In this document: positions 26,317 through 36,216 of the stretch, in pieces
Layout: each line of letters begins with the position of its first letter
Numbering within the stretch: the stretch's first letter is position 1
NCBI GenBank assembly: GCA_016124795.1
Contig: WGNB01000002.1
Span: 1 to 55,983, forward strand
DNA: 55,983 nt
Source: Rhodopseudomonas sp.
Lineage (GTDB): Bacteria; Pseudomonadota; Alphaproteobacteria; Rhizobiales; Xanthobacteraceae
Direction: 5' to 3'
Translations under genes and position numbers: made by a program
The notes under the pieces: generated by a model
Told to the model about the DNA's origin: nothing
Database searches by the model: none
Seen by the model: only the letters and a program-made list of their open reading frames with translations

Positions 26317-27189
26317 GTGTCGCATTTCGCCATCATCGCTGTCAGCATCCTGTTCGATGGCCTGGCCTATGCCATGTTCCTGTTCATCACTTCCGTCGGG
26401 CTGTCGGTGACGATGGGGTTGATGGGCTTCGTGAACCTGGCGCATGGCGCCTTCGCCATGGCCGGCGGCTATGTCGTGGTGTCGCTGACGCGCTCTTACG
26501 GAATTGACTTTGTGCCGTCCTTGCTGATCGCCGGCGTGGTGATCGGGTTGATCAGCATTCGCTTCGAACGCCGGCTGTACCGGCAGCTCTATAAGGCGAC
26601 CGACCTCGAGCAGGTGCTGCTGACGATCGGTCTGGCTTTCATGGCCATTGCCGCCTTCACGTATTTCTACGGACCGATCCCGAAGTCGGTGCCCTTGCCG
26701 GACTGGTTGCAGGGCGACGTCAATCTCGGCTTCCGCTCGTTCCCGAGTTATCGCGCCTTCCTGATCGCCGTCGGCGCCGTGCTGATCGCTGTCCTTTGGT
26801 ATGCCTTCGAGAAGACCAATGTCGGCGCCAAGATTCGCGCCGCGGTCGACAACCGGCGAATGGCGGAATCGGTCGGCATCAATGTCGATCTTCTGTTCAC
26901 GCTGACTTTCGCGCTCGGCTCGGCGCTGGCGGCGATGGGCGGCGGTCTTGCGATCCAGCTGTTCGGGCTTACGCCGTCCTTCGCCGTTCTTTATCTCGTG
27001 CTGTTCCTGATCGTTGTCGCGGTCGGCGGCATGGGCAGCCTCAAGGGCACGCTGCTGGCGGCGCTGGCGATCGGCATCATCGACACGGCCGGCAAATACG
27101 CCTTTCCGGTGGCCGGCAATCTGTTCATCTACGCCATCACGGCGATTGTGCTGTTGATCAAGCCGACGGGGTTCTTCGGTCGTGAGTGA
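26317..27189 (+). CDS. livH: Branched-chain amino acid-type ABC permease, LivH family
   Basis: A 290-residue inner-membrane permease with about eight hydrophobic segments. LMGFVNLAHGAFAMAGGY near the N-terminus and GAKIRAAVDNRRMAESVGIN before the C-terminal helices are LivH hallmarks; FLIVVAVGGMGSLKGTLLAAL follows. The start is GTG at 26317 with GGTCAGGG upstream; no better ATG precedes the conserved region. The gene begins only 20 bases after the hairpin's T-run and overlaps livM by eight bases. Confidence 0.93.
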   Translation: MSHFAIIAVSILFDGLAYAMFLFITSVGLSVTMGLMGFVNLAHGAFAMAGGYVVVSLTRSYGIDFVPSLLIAGVVIGLISIRFERRLYRQLYKATDLEQVLLTIGLAFMAIAAFTYFYGPIPKSVPLPDWLQGDVNLGFRSFPSYRAFLIAVGAVLIAVLWYAFEKTNVGAKIRAAVDNRRMAESVGINVDLLFTLTFALGSALAAMGGGLAIQLFGLTPSFAVLYLVLFLIVVAVGGMGSLKGTLLAALAIGIIDTAGKYAFPVAGNLFIYAITAIVLLIKPTGFFGRE

Positions 27190-28474
27190 TAACAAGCCCC
27201 AGACGCCGGCGACGCAGGCCGGCAACGAAGCGCGCTTGCGCGCCATGGATTATCTTGTCCGCCGGCATTACTTCCGCTGGGCGGAGGCGCTGCCGTGGCT
27301 GATCGCGATTGCCCTGTTCTTCATTCTGCCGAACCGGATGACCTTCGGCGGGCAGGTGCTGATCATGATCATGTTCGCGCTGTCGCTCGACCTGATCCTT
27401 GGTTATGCCGGCATCGTGACGCTCGGTCATGCCGCGTTCTTCGGCATTGGCGCCTATACGGTGGCGCTCGCCTCGATGTTGGCGGGCTGGAGCGAGCCGA
27501 TCAGCGGGCTTATTGCCGGTGGGCTGGTGGCCGGTCTCGTCGGCGCGATCGCGGGCTGGTTCATTCTGCGGTACCGAGGGTTAACGCTGCTGATGCTGAC
27601 CATCGCCTTCGCCGCGATGTTGCAGGAATCCGGCAATCTGCGCTCCGACATTACCGGCGGCTATGACGGCCTGCCGGGCCTGATGTTCGATCCGCTGTTC
27701 GGCCATTTCCAGTACGATCTTTATGGCCATACCAATTATTGGTATGTGCTCGGCGTGCTGGCGATCATCTTCTATTTCGTCCGCCGCATTACCTATTCGC
27801 CGTTCGGACAGGCGCTGACCGGCATTCGCGAGAATGTCCGCCGGATGCACGCCATCGGCTCGCCGGTGCATCGCCGGCTGGTGACGGTCTATGCGATCTC
27901 GGCCGCGATCGCCGGTATCGCCGGTGGTCTGTTCACGCAGACCAATGCCTACGTGACGCTGACGGTGTTCGACTTCGACAGTTCGGCCAAAGTGATGGTG
28001 ATGCTGATCCTGGGCGGCACCGGGCGGCTCTACGGGCCGTTCCTGGGCGCGGCGGTCTATATGATCCTGGAGGATTATCTCGCCAAGCTGTCGCCGACCT
28101 TCTGGCAGCTTGGCATCGGCCTCTTGCTGGTGCTGGTGGTGCTGTTTGCGCGGCGGGGGCTGCTCGGACTGGCTGAGGACATTCGCGGCTACTTCGGTCG
28201 CAAGGCCCGCGCTTCGTCGACGCCGCGGCGGCTGGTCTGGAAGCCGGAGCATTGGAAGGCGCTGGCGATCTCGGCGCTCGACGGCGGGATCATCGGTTTT
28301 GTTGCCGGTTTTGCCACCAACATGAAGCAGGCGGCCCTGATGTTGAGTTTCGTGACTGACCTGCCGACGCGGGCGATCCTCTTTACTTTGGGCGGCGCGG
28401 TCATCGCCGCCGCGATCAACGCGATCTATCTGCTGCTGACGAGCCGGACCGCGGTTGAGGAGCAGGCCTCATGA
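27182..28474 (+). CDS. livM: Branched-chain amino acid-type ABC permease, LivM family
   Basis: A 430-residue permease. SLDLILGYAGIVTLGHAAFFGIGAY is the LivM signature (here split across residues 63-85), and RENVRRMHAIGSPVHRRLVTVY is the cytoplasmic ATPase-contact loop, with VMVMLILGGTGRLYGPFLGA after it. The C-terminal 100 residues after about 330 add two further hydrophobic segments beyond the usual LivM length of 320-350, an unassigned extension. The GTG at 27182 overlaps livH by eight bases; an ATG at 27245 is an alternative. The four-base ATGA overlap with livG shows coupling. Confidence 0.92.
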   Translation: MSDNKPQTPATQAGNEARLRAMDYLVRRHYFRWAEALPWLIAIALFFILPNRMTFGGQVLIMIMFALSLDLILGYAGIVTLGHAAFFGIGAYTVALASMLAGWSEPISGLIAGGLVAGLVGAIAGWFILRYRGLTLLMLTIAFAAMLQESGNLRSDITGGYDGLPGLMFDPLFGHFQYDLYGHTNYWYVLGVLAIIFYFVRRITYSPFGQALTGIRENVRRMHAIGSPVHRRLVTVYAISAAIAGIAGGLFTQTNAYVTLTVFDFDSSAKVMVMLILGGTGRLYGPFLGAAVYMILEDYLAKLSPTFWQLGIGLLLVLVVLFARRGLLGLAEDIRGYFGRKARASSTPRRLVWKPEHWKALAISALDGGIIGFVAGFATNMKQAALMLSFVTDLPTRAILFTLGGAVIAAAINAIYLLLTSRTAVEEQAS

Positions 28475-29242
28475 CCGCCGCCCTTCAGGTCGAAAATCTG
28501 CACCGTAGTTTCGGTGCGCTCCATGTCACCCGCGACGTTAACCTGACCTTGCAGCGTGGCGCGCGTTGCGCGCTGATCGGGCCGAACGGCGCCGGCAAGA
28601 CGACGTTGATCAACCTGATCACCGGCGTGATCCGGCCGTCGTCCGGCACAGTTTCGCTCAACGGCGAGGACATCACCCAGCTGTCGCAGGCCGATCGCGC
28701 GCGGCGCGGCCTGGCGCGGACCTTCCAGATCAACCAGTTGTTTCGCGGCCTGTCGGTTCTTGAAAACATCTGCATGGCGATCGGTGAGCGCGACGGGCAC
28801 AACAACAACCTGTGGCGTTCGGCCGGCGCCAAGCGCGAGGTGATCGACGAGGCGCTCGACCATCTTGAATCGCTCAATATGGTCGACGACGCATTGCATC
28901 TTGTGCGCAATCTCGCTTATGGCCGTCAGCGTTTGGTCGAGATCGCGATTGCGCTGGCGCAGAAGCCGCGCGTGCTGTTGCTTGACGAACCGGCGGCCGG
29001 CGTGCCGTCGTCGGAGAGCCATCTCATCCTCGACGTCGTGGCCGGGCTCGATCCCGACATCGCCGTGCTGATTATCGAGCACGACATGGACGTCGTGTTC
29101 CGTTTCGCCAAGGAAATCACTGTGCTGGTTCAGGGCGCGGTGTTCACGCAAGGCACGCCCGACGACATCATGAATAACGCCGACGTGCGCGCGGTCTATC
29201 TCGGAGAAGAAGGTCACGATGCGGCCCGGCGCGGAGGCCAGC

Positions 29243-29250
<8 letters not shown>
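28471..29250 (+). CDS. livG: Branched-chain amino acid-type ABC ATPase, LivG family
   Basis: A 259-residue ATPase. Walker A is GPNGAGKTT, the LivG-type RRGLARTFQINQLF follows, the signature reads LAYGRQRLVEIAIAL in place of the usual LSGGQ (a normal LivG variant), Walker B is VLLLDEPAAG and the switch histidine is in IIEHDMD. The C-terminal VRAVYLGEE is typical. It overlaps livM by four bases and livF by eight with the start chosen there. Confidence 0.94.
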
Positions 29251-29953
<703 letters not shown>

Positions 29954-30052
29954 CGCGCTCGGGCGGCGCCAGCTGGGCGCATGCCCACCATTGCATTTCG
30001 CGGCCAGCGGCGGCATAGGCTAACCGTCTTCCATAGAAGGTAGCCTGAGACG

Positions 30053-31216
30053 ATGAAGCGCAGCACCAACCGCATCCTCACCACCCATGTCGGCAGTCTG
30101 ATCCGGCCGGCGCAGTTGCAGGACTTCCTGCGCGCGATCCAGGCCGGCAAGCCTTACGACGAGAAAGCGTACCAGAAGTGCCTCACCGATTCGGTGGCCG
30201 AGGTGGTGCGTGAGCAGACCGACACCGGCATCGACGTGCCGAGCGACGGCGAGTTCGGCAAGTCGATTTCCTGGGCGCAATACGCGCTGACCCGGCTGTC
30301 GGGCTTCGAGCGCCGCCCGATCAAGGAAGACGCGGCCAATCCGTTCAAGCGCGGCGCTGACCGCACCCGCTTCGCCGAGTTCTATGCCGAGCTCGACGGC
30401 GAGCAGAAGGTCGCGACCGTCACCGAGGCGATCTGCACCGGGCCGATCGCCTATACTGGCCAGGCCGAACTGGCGCGCGACATCGAGAACTTCAAGGCCG
30501 CGCTCAAGACCGTCAAGACCGAGGACGCCTTCCTGCCGGTCGCCGCGCCGGCCAGTGTCATCCCCGACCGCAAGAACGAATATTACAAGTCGGACGAGGA
30601 ATTGCAGGCCGCCATCGGCGCGGCGATGCATACCGAATACAAGATGATCGTCGATGCCGGCCTGCTGGTGCAGCTCGACGATGCCCGCAGCGCGGTGACC
30701 TATGACCGCATGGTGCCGCCGGCGAGCTTCGACGATTATCTGCGCTGGCTCGAAAGGCAGATCGACATCATGAACGCGGCGCTGGAGGGCATTCCGGCCG
30801 ATCGCGTGCGTTATCACGTCTGCTGGGGGTCGTGGCCGGGCCCGCACGTCACCGACGTGCCGCTTAAGGATATCGTCAACGTCATCCTCAAGGCCAAGGT
30901 CGGCGCCTTCGTGATCGAAGGCGCCAATCCGCGCCATGAGCATGAGTGGAAGGTCTGGAAGGACGTCAAGCTCGGTGACCGTTTGCTGATCCCGGGCGTT
31001 ATCAGTCATGCGACCAATGTGGTCGAGCATCCGGAACTGGTCGCCGAACGCATCGTGCGGCTGGCCAAGATTCTCGGCCGCGAGAACGTGATCGCCGGCA
31101 CCGATTGCGGCTTCGCGCAAGGTCCGTTCTATCGCCGGGTTCACCCGTCGGTGATGTGGGCGAAGTTCGAGGCGCTGGTCGAAGGCGCCAAGATCGCCAG
31201 CCGGGAACTCTGGTAG
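30053..31216 (+). CDS. Stand-alone MetE C-domain-like methyltransferase (cobalamin-independent methionine synthase family)
   Basis: A 387-residue protein homologous to the C-terminal catalytic barrel of MetE (COG0620). The zinc ligands expected from MetE are all present: His255 and Cys257 (HVCWG), Glu289 (VIEGANP) and Cys352 (GTDCGFAQG). RILTTHVGSLIRP opens the protein as in this subfamily. It lacks MetE's N-terminal domain and so is unlikely to be an ordinary folate-dependent synthase; such short relatives may move methyl groups from other donors to a thiol, or serve in catabolism of a methylated compound. It follows livF by 99 bases, probably in the same transcript, and ends before a good terminator. 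Confidence 0.85.
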   Translation: MKRSTNRILTTHVGSLIRPAQLQDFLRAIQAGKPYDEKAYQKCLTDSVAEVVREQTDTGIDVPSDGEFGKSISWAQYALTRLSGFERRPIKEDAANPFKRGADRTRFAEFYAELDGEQKVATVTEAICTGPIAYTGQAELARDIENFKAALKTVKTEDAFLPVAAPASVIPDRKNEYYKSDEELQAAIGAAMHTEYKMIVDAGLLVQLDDARSAVTYDRMVPPASFDDYLRWLERQIDIMNAALEGIPADRVRYHVCWGSWPGPHVTDVPLKDIVNVILKAKVGAFVIEGANPRHEHEWKVWKDVKLGDRLLIPGVISHATNVVEHPELVAERIVRLAKILGRENVIAGTDCGFAQGPFYRRVHPSVMWAKFEALVEGAKIASRELW

Positions 31217-31261
31217 GCGCGAGCCATACGCCGCGCCCCGGCAGGGGCGTTACAAGTACTG

Positions 31262-31296
31262 ACGCCAGCTTCGGTACGTCCGGGGCTGGCGTTTTT
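31262..31296 (+). terminator. Rho-independent terminator after the MetE-like gene
   Basis: ACGCCAGC (31262-31269) pairs with GCTGGCGT (31285-31292) around a 15-base loop, followed by TTTTT. It ends the transporter/MetE-like transcript about 70 bases before the M24 peptidase gene. Confidence 0.8.
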
Positions 31297-31364
31297 GCGT
31301 GGCTGGACTAGGCTGGAGCGGACCGGCGCGGCTCAAGACGCCGGACTTCCGGGAGCCATTCGCC

Positions 31365-32558
31365 ATGAATGTGAACGCGCAGCCGTCGTCCGGCCTGGCC
31401 ATTCCGTTCGATCATCATCGCCTCGATCGTCTGATGGACGCGGCCGGCATCGATGTGATCGTCGCGACCTCGAAACATAACGCGCAGTATCTGCTCGGCG
31501 GTCACCGCGCCGACTTCTTCGATTACATGGACGCGACCGGCATCAGCCGTTATCTGCCGGTGCTGATTTATGTGAAGGGCGCGCCGGAGAAAGCCGCCTA
31601 TATCGGGCACCGGCTGGAGGGGTTCCAGACCGGCAACACGCCGCTCTGGACGCCGGAAACGCAGACGGTGTCCGCCGGGTCGGCCGACGCGATGCAGAAG
31701 GCGGTCGCCTACATGGCGAAGGCCGGCTTGAAGCCGAAGCGTATCGCCGCCGAGTTCGGCTTCCTGCCTTACGATGCCGCCAATGTCTTGCGTGCCGCGT
31801 TCCCGGAGGCCGAATGGGTCGACGCGCTTTATGTGCTGGAACGCCAGCGCGCCAAAAAATCGCCGGACGAACTGGCCAAGCTGAAGATCGCCTCGGAAGC
31901 GGTGCTCGCCGCGATGCAGGCGACCATCGCGCAATCGGCGCCGGGCACGACCAAGGCCGAGGTCACGGAGACCTTGCGCCGCGAGGAAACCAAACGCGGT
32001 CTGACCTTTGAATATTGCCTGATCACGGCCGGCACGAGTCTCAACCGCGCGCCGTCGGCGCAACGCTGGGAGCAGGGCGATATCATGTCGATCGATTCAG
32101 GCGGCAATTACCACGGCTATATCGGCGATATCTGCCGTATGGCGATCCAGGGCGAACCGGATGCCGAACTGGTCGATTTGCTGGCCGAGCTTGAGACCAT
32201 CCAGCGCGCCGCGATGAGCCCGATCAAGGCCGGCGCGCCCGGCAGCGTGATCTACGCCGCCGGCGAACCGCTGCGCGCCCGATCGCGGCATCATAACCAT
32301 CTCGACTTTCTGGCGCATGGCATGGGCATGGTCAGCCATGAGGCGCCGCGTCTGACCGATCACGGCCCGGTGCCATATCCGGCCGACTATGCCGACCTGC
32401 CGCTGGAAGCCGGCATGGTGGTGTCGGTTGAAACCACGCTGCTGCATCCGGTACGCGGCTTCATCAAATTGGAAGACACCGTGGTGGTGACCGACACCGG
32501 CCACGAGATCTATGGCGAAGGTCTGCGCGGCTGGAACAAGGCCGGCGGAGCGCTGTGA
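31365..32558 (+). CDS. M24-family metallopeptidase (Xaa-Pro peptidase/creatinase fold)
   Basis: A 397-residue protein with a creatinase-type N-terminal domain and a pita-bread catalytic domain. The five metal ligands are all present: Asp244, Asp255, His318 (AHGMGM), Glu356 (SVETTL) and Glu370 (KLEDTV). The family includes Xaa-Pro aminopeptidases and enzymes on small amidines or betaines (creatinase, ectoine hydrolase, DddP), so the substrate may not be a peptide. The ATG at 31365 is chosen with GGGAG upstream; an extension to 31299 overlaps the promoter area. The M24 gene next to the transporter and methyltransferase suggests use of an imported compound. Confidence 0.88.
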   Translation: MNVNAQPSSGLAIPFDHHRLDRLMDAAGIDVIVATSKHNAQYLLGGHRADFFDYMDATGISRYLPVLIYVKGAPEKAAYIGHRLEGFQTGNTPLWTPETQTVSAGSADAMQKAVAYMAKAGLKPKRIAAEFGFLPYDAANVLRAAFPEAEWVDALYVLERQRAKKSPDELAKLKIASEAVLAAMQATIAQSAPGTTKAEVTETLRREETKRGLTFEYCLITAGTSLNRAPSAQRWEQGDIMSIDSGGNYHGYIGDICRMAIQGEPDAELVDLLAELETIQRAAMSPIKAGAPGSVIYAAGEPLRARSRHHNHLDFLAHGMGMVSHEAPRLTDHGPVPYPADYADLPLEAGMVVSVETTLLHPVRGFIKLEDTVVVTDTGHEIYGEGLRGWNKAGGAL

Positions 32559-32577
32559 TACGTCCGCCGCAGCCGGG

Positions 32578-33930
32578 TCACCGTTTTGTGTGCTTATCGG
32601 CTTCGGCGGCGAGCGTTTTCAAGGCGTCGGCCACGGTGACCGGATAATCCACGCCTTGCTGCAACTGCCGCAGCGGTTCCGGCAGTCGGGCCAGATCGGC
32701 CTGGGCACGGGCGCGCATTTGCGCGAATGTCGGCGCAGGGCCGACACGCCGGCCGCCGCGCATCACCTCGACGATCAGTGGTTCGCCCGCTTGCTCGTCG
32801 CCTTCGACGGTCAGCGTATCGCCGGCCATCTGGCCGCCGCTGCTATAGGTGCGCCAGACCTGCTTGCGGCCCGGCCAGGTCTGCTTGCCTTCTGATAATT
32901 TGCGCTTCGGCGTGCCGCGATAGTCCTGAAGCTTGTAGGCGCAGTCGAGCGCCGGCACATCGATCGAGGCGGCGAGATTGACGCCGATGCCGAAGCCGTC
33001 GATCGGCGCCTGTTCGCGCATCATGCCTTGCAGCACGTCCTCATTGATGCCGCCGGAAACAAGAATGATGGCGTCGTTCAGACCGCCGGCGTCGAGAATG
33101 CCGCGCACTTTCCGCGACATCGCGATCAGATCGCCGGAATCGATGCGGATGCCGCGAATGGCGATGCCGTCGGCCTTCAGGCGCGGCGCGAGTTCGACGA
33201 CTTTGCGCGCGCCGGCCTCGGTGTCGTAGGTGTCGATCAACAGGATCACGTCGTTGGGCCGGGCGCGGGCGAAGGTCTCGAACGCCACCATCTCGTCGCC
33301 ATGCACCTGGACGAAGGAATGCGCCATGGTGCCGACAATCGGAATGCCGTAGATCTCGCCGGCCAGCACATTGGCGGCGCCGGCAAAGCCGGCGATGTAA
33401 CTGGCGCGCGCCGAATAGTTGCCGGCTTCCGCGCCGTGCGCGGTGCGAAGGCCGAAATCGGACAGTATCTTGCCGGGCGCGGCCAGCACCATGCGCGCCG
33501 CCTTCGATGCGATCAGCGTCTGGTAATGCATGACGTTGATCAGCCGCGACTCGACCAGTTGCGCCTGTGGCAGCGGCGCGGTGATGCGCAGTTGCGGCTC
33601 GCCGGGAAAACACACCGAACCTTCGGGGATGGCGTGGACGTCGCCGGTGAAGCGGAAGTCGCGCAGATAATCGAGCAGGTTGTCGCGAAACCGGCCGGTG
33701 CTTTTCAGCCAGGCGATGTCGTCGTCGGAATAACGCATGGTCTCGAGGAATTGCAGCGCGTCCTCTAGGCCCGCCGACAACAGAAAGCCGCGCCGCGCCG
33801 GCAGCCGCCGCACGAAGAATTCGAACACCGCCTGGCCGTCCTCGTTCTTGTCCAGATAGGCCTGAACCATGTTGAGTTCGTAGAGGTCGGTCAGCAATGG
33901 GCTGGTGGAAGGCGTAGGGCTGCTTGTCAT
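32578..33930 (-). CDS. pncB: Nicotinate phosphoribosyltransferase
   Basis: A 450-residue enzyme of NAD salvage that joins nicotinate and PRPP. LLTDLYELNMVQAY opens it, FEFFVRRLPARRGFLLSAGL follows, DFGLRTAHGAEAGNYSARAS and GTMAHSFVQ carry the active-site residues including the phosphorylated His of MAHS, and IRIDSGDL is the PRPP-site motif. The length matches the pncB family. The ATG at 33930 lacks a good Shine-Dalgarno; another in-frame start 23 codons upstream is possible. The gene is divergent from the FIST-MCP receptor gene. Confidence 0.95.
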   Translation of the reverse strand: MTSSPTPSTSPLLTDLYELNMVQAYLDKNEDGQAVFEFFVRRLPARRGFLLSAGLEDALQFLETMRYSDDDIAWLKSTGRFRDNLLDYLRDFRFTGDVHAIPEGSVCFPGEPQLRITAPLPQAQLVESRLINVMHYQTLIASKAARMVLAAPGKILSDFGLRTAHGAEAGNYSARASYIAGFAGAANVLAGEIYGIPIVGTMAHSFVQVHGDEMVAFETFARARPNDVILLIDTYDTEAGARKVVELAPRLKADGIAIRGIRIDSGDLIAMSRKVRGILDAGGLNDAIILVSGGINEDVLQGMMREQAPIDGFGIGVNLAASIDVPALDCAYKLQDYRGTPKRKLSEGKQTWPGRKQVWRTYSSGGQMAGDTLTVEGDEQAGEPLIVEVMRGGRRVGPAPTFAQMRARAQADLARLPEPLRQLQQGVDYPVTVADALKTLAAEADKHTKR

Positions 33931-34137
33931 TGAGTTTCGTGCTTTTCGGTTCGGCGCAACGGTCGATCGACGGCTCGAAAGCACCGCCAATACAGTCATT
34001 TCAGACGGTCGGAGACCGGCTGGCGGCTAGCCATTGCATAAAATTGAGGCGCGCGCATCCTCTCCCGGCGCAGCGCAATCAATCGATTTTTAACCACGTT
34101 GACGGTAACAGAATGCAGTCTTACTGGGAATCGGAAG

Positions 34138-36213
34138 ATGTTCGGGCGCTGGCAAACGCGGAACGCTGCTGTGACCGAGGCTGCGCCGACGGTTCGTCCA
34201 AGTCCGGCGATTGTCGTCGATAAAGCCGCCGAGTTGACGCGGGTCGTCCGGTTCGATTCATTCTCCGATCATGCGATCAACGAGGCCGATCTGTCGATTG
34301 ACGGCGGTCAGCCGTCGCTGGCGATCGGTTATATCTCGCCGCATCTCGATTTTCATGACGTTACGCTGCGGATCAAAGCCCGACTCGGCGCCGGTGTCCG
34401 CTTCGTTGCGGTGTCGACCGCCGGGGAACTGGCGTCGGGCCCGGACCCGGACGGCCGTTCGCTGTATTGCGCGGCGCCGGCAAGTTGGTCTTCCGTTGTG
34501 CTGCAATTGTTTTCGCCGGCGCTGATCGCGGACGTCTCGCTGCATACGGTCGACTTGCACAGCCGGGATATTCGGGCCGGCCGGCCGCAGCTGTCGGTAG
34601 ACGAGCGTATCGATGCGATCCGCGGCGAATTGGCGAAGGTGAGGCCGGCCTTCGATCTGCGGGTCACCGAAACCTTCGCGCTGACCTTTGTCGATGGCCT
34701 GTCGGCCAGCGAAAGCTTTCTGATGGAAGCGGTCTATCGCGACGGTCGATTCCCATGTCTGTTTCTCGGCGGTTCGGCCGGTGGCAAGCTCGACTTCCAG
34801 CACACCTTTATATTCGACGGGCGAAACGTGGTCGAGAACGCCGCCGTGATCGCCTTCGTCCGGATGGCCAATCACAAGCGGTTCGGCGTTTTCAAGAGTC
34901 ATAATTTCACACCGGTCGGCACCAGCTTTCTGGTGTGCAGGTCGGACCCGATTGGCCGGAGCGTGTCGCAGGTGGCCGAAGTCGACCAGTTCGAGCCGGT
35001 CAATTTCATCGATGTGCTGGCCCGGCGGTTCGACTGCCGGCCGGCGCAACTTGCCGAGAAGATGAAGGATTACGCCTTCGGTATCGAAATCGAAGGCGAG
35101 ATTTTCGTGCGCGCCGTCGCCGGCATCGATCTGGAGCGTGGACAGATCAGGTTTTATTGCGACGTGGCGCCGGGCGACCGGCTCCACCTTCTGAAGGCGG
35201 AGAATTTCGTGCGCCGGACCGACGCCGATTTCGCGAAATTTCTTGCGAGCAAGCCGGCGCCGCTCGGCGCGATCCTTAATGACTGCATTTGCCGCAGGCT
35301 CGGCAACGGCGCCGAGCTCGGGCGGCTGAAGACCTTCGCCCAGATGCCGGCCGCTGGCTTTTCGACCTTCGGCGAGTTGCTTGGCATCAACATCAACCAG
35401 ACTCTATGCGCTATCGTGTTTTTCGACGTCGCCGGCGGCGTGTCGTTTCACGACCGTTATGTTGACGACTTCGCGGTCCAATATAGTCGGTTCAAGAGCT
35501 ATTTCCTGTATCGCCGTCTGGCGCTCGCGGACTTCCAGACCCGCGCGCGTCAGCGCCTGATCGAAGTGTTCCGCACCGAACTGGTGACATCGAACGATCT
35601 AGCCGACCGGATGGATCGCCTGATTGAACGGGTTGGCCATCTCGCCGACGCGATGAAGACGAGCCAGGGCCGGCTGCAACTCGGTTTGAACGCGGCGGTC
35701 GATCATGCCGCCGTGCAGAGCGGATTGCGCGGCGATTTCGAGCAGCTCGATCAGGTCGGCCAGGCGATCGAACGCATCCTGCGGGTCATCGCGATGATCG
35801 CCAAGCAGACCAATCTGCTGTCGCTCAATGCGACGATCGAGGCGGCGCGGGCGGGCGATGCCGGGCGGGGCTTCGCGATCGTCGCGCAGGAGGTTCGCAA
35901 GCTGGCCAATGATACGCGCGATGCCATTGAAAATGACGGCGCCGGGACCGGCGACAACCGCAACGCCTCGGCGCGGATGCGGGCGGCGGTCGTGTCGCTG
36001 GGCCGGCACGTCGAGTTGGTGACGCAATCGCTTGAGGCCGCGCGCAAGACCAGCGACGATATCGGCTCTGAAATTGCCCGGATCTGCGACGACACCCATG
36101 CCAGCTTCGTCAACCTCGCCGACGAACTGGCGCGCTTCCGCGCCGACCGTGCCCGTGCCGTGCAGTTCTCGTCGATCGCCGACGAACTGGAACGGCTCGA
36201 TAAAGCCGGTTGA
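34138..36213 (+). CDS. Soluble FIST-domain chemoreceptor (FIST-MCP fusion)
   Basis: A 691-residue protein without membrane segments. Residues about 40-385 are FIST N and FIST C domains ([56 protein letters not shown]-type transition, then [19 protein letters not shown]). The C-terminal part is a chemoreceptor signalling helix pair with the tip [20 protein letters not shown] and [17 protein letters not shown] at about 555-595. FIST domains are thought to sense small ligands such as amino acids, so it is likely a cytoplasmic receptor for the chemotaxis kinase. The ATG at 34138 follows GGAATCGGAAG; a TTG at 34099 would extend it. No CheA/W genes are in the window. Confidence 0.88.
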   Translation: MFGRWQTRNAAVTEAAPTVRPSPAIVVDKAAELTRVVRFDSFSDHAINEADLSIDGGQPSLAIGYISPHLDFHDVTLRIKARLGAGVRFVAVSTAGELASGPDPDGRSLYCAAPASWSSVVLQLFSPALIADVSLHTVDLHSRDIRAGRPQLSVDERIDAIRGELAKVRPAFDLRVTETFALTFVDGLSASESFLMEAVYRDGRFPCLFLGGSAGGKLDFQHTFIFDGRNVVENAAVIAFVRMANHKRFGVFKSHNFTPVGTSFLVCRSDPIGRSVSQVAEVDQFEPVNFIDVLARRFDCRPAQLAEKMKDYAFGIEIEGEIFVRAVAGIDLERGQIRFYCDVAPGDRLHLLKAENFVRRTDADFAKFLASKPAPLGAILNDCICRRLGNGAELGRLKTFAQMPAAGFSTFGELLGININQTLCAIVFFDVAGGVSFHDRYVDDFAVQYSRFKSYFLYRRLALADFQTRARQRLIEVFRTELVTSNDLADRMDRLIERVGHLADAMKTSQGRLQLGLNAAVDHAAVQSGLRGDFEQLDQVGQAIERILRVIAMIAKQTNLLSLNATIEAARAGDAGRGFAIVAQEVRKLANDTRDAIENDGAGTGDNRNASARMRAAVVSLGRHVELVTQSLEAARKTSDDIGSEIARICDDTHASFVNLADELARFRADRARAVQFSSIADELERLDKAG

Positions 36214-36216
36214 CGG

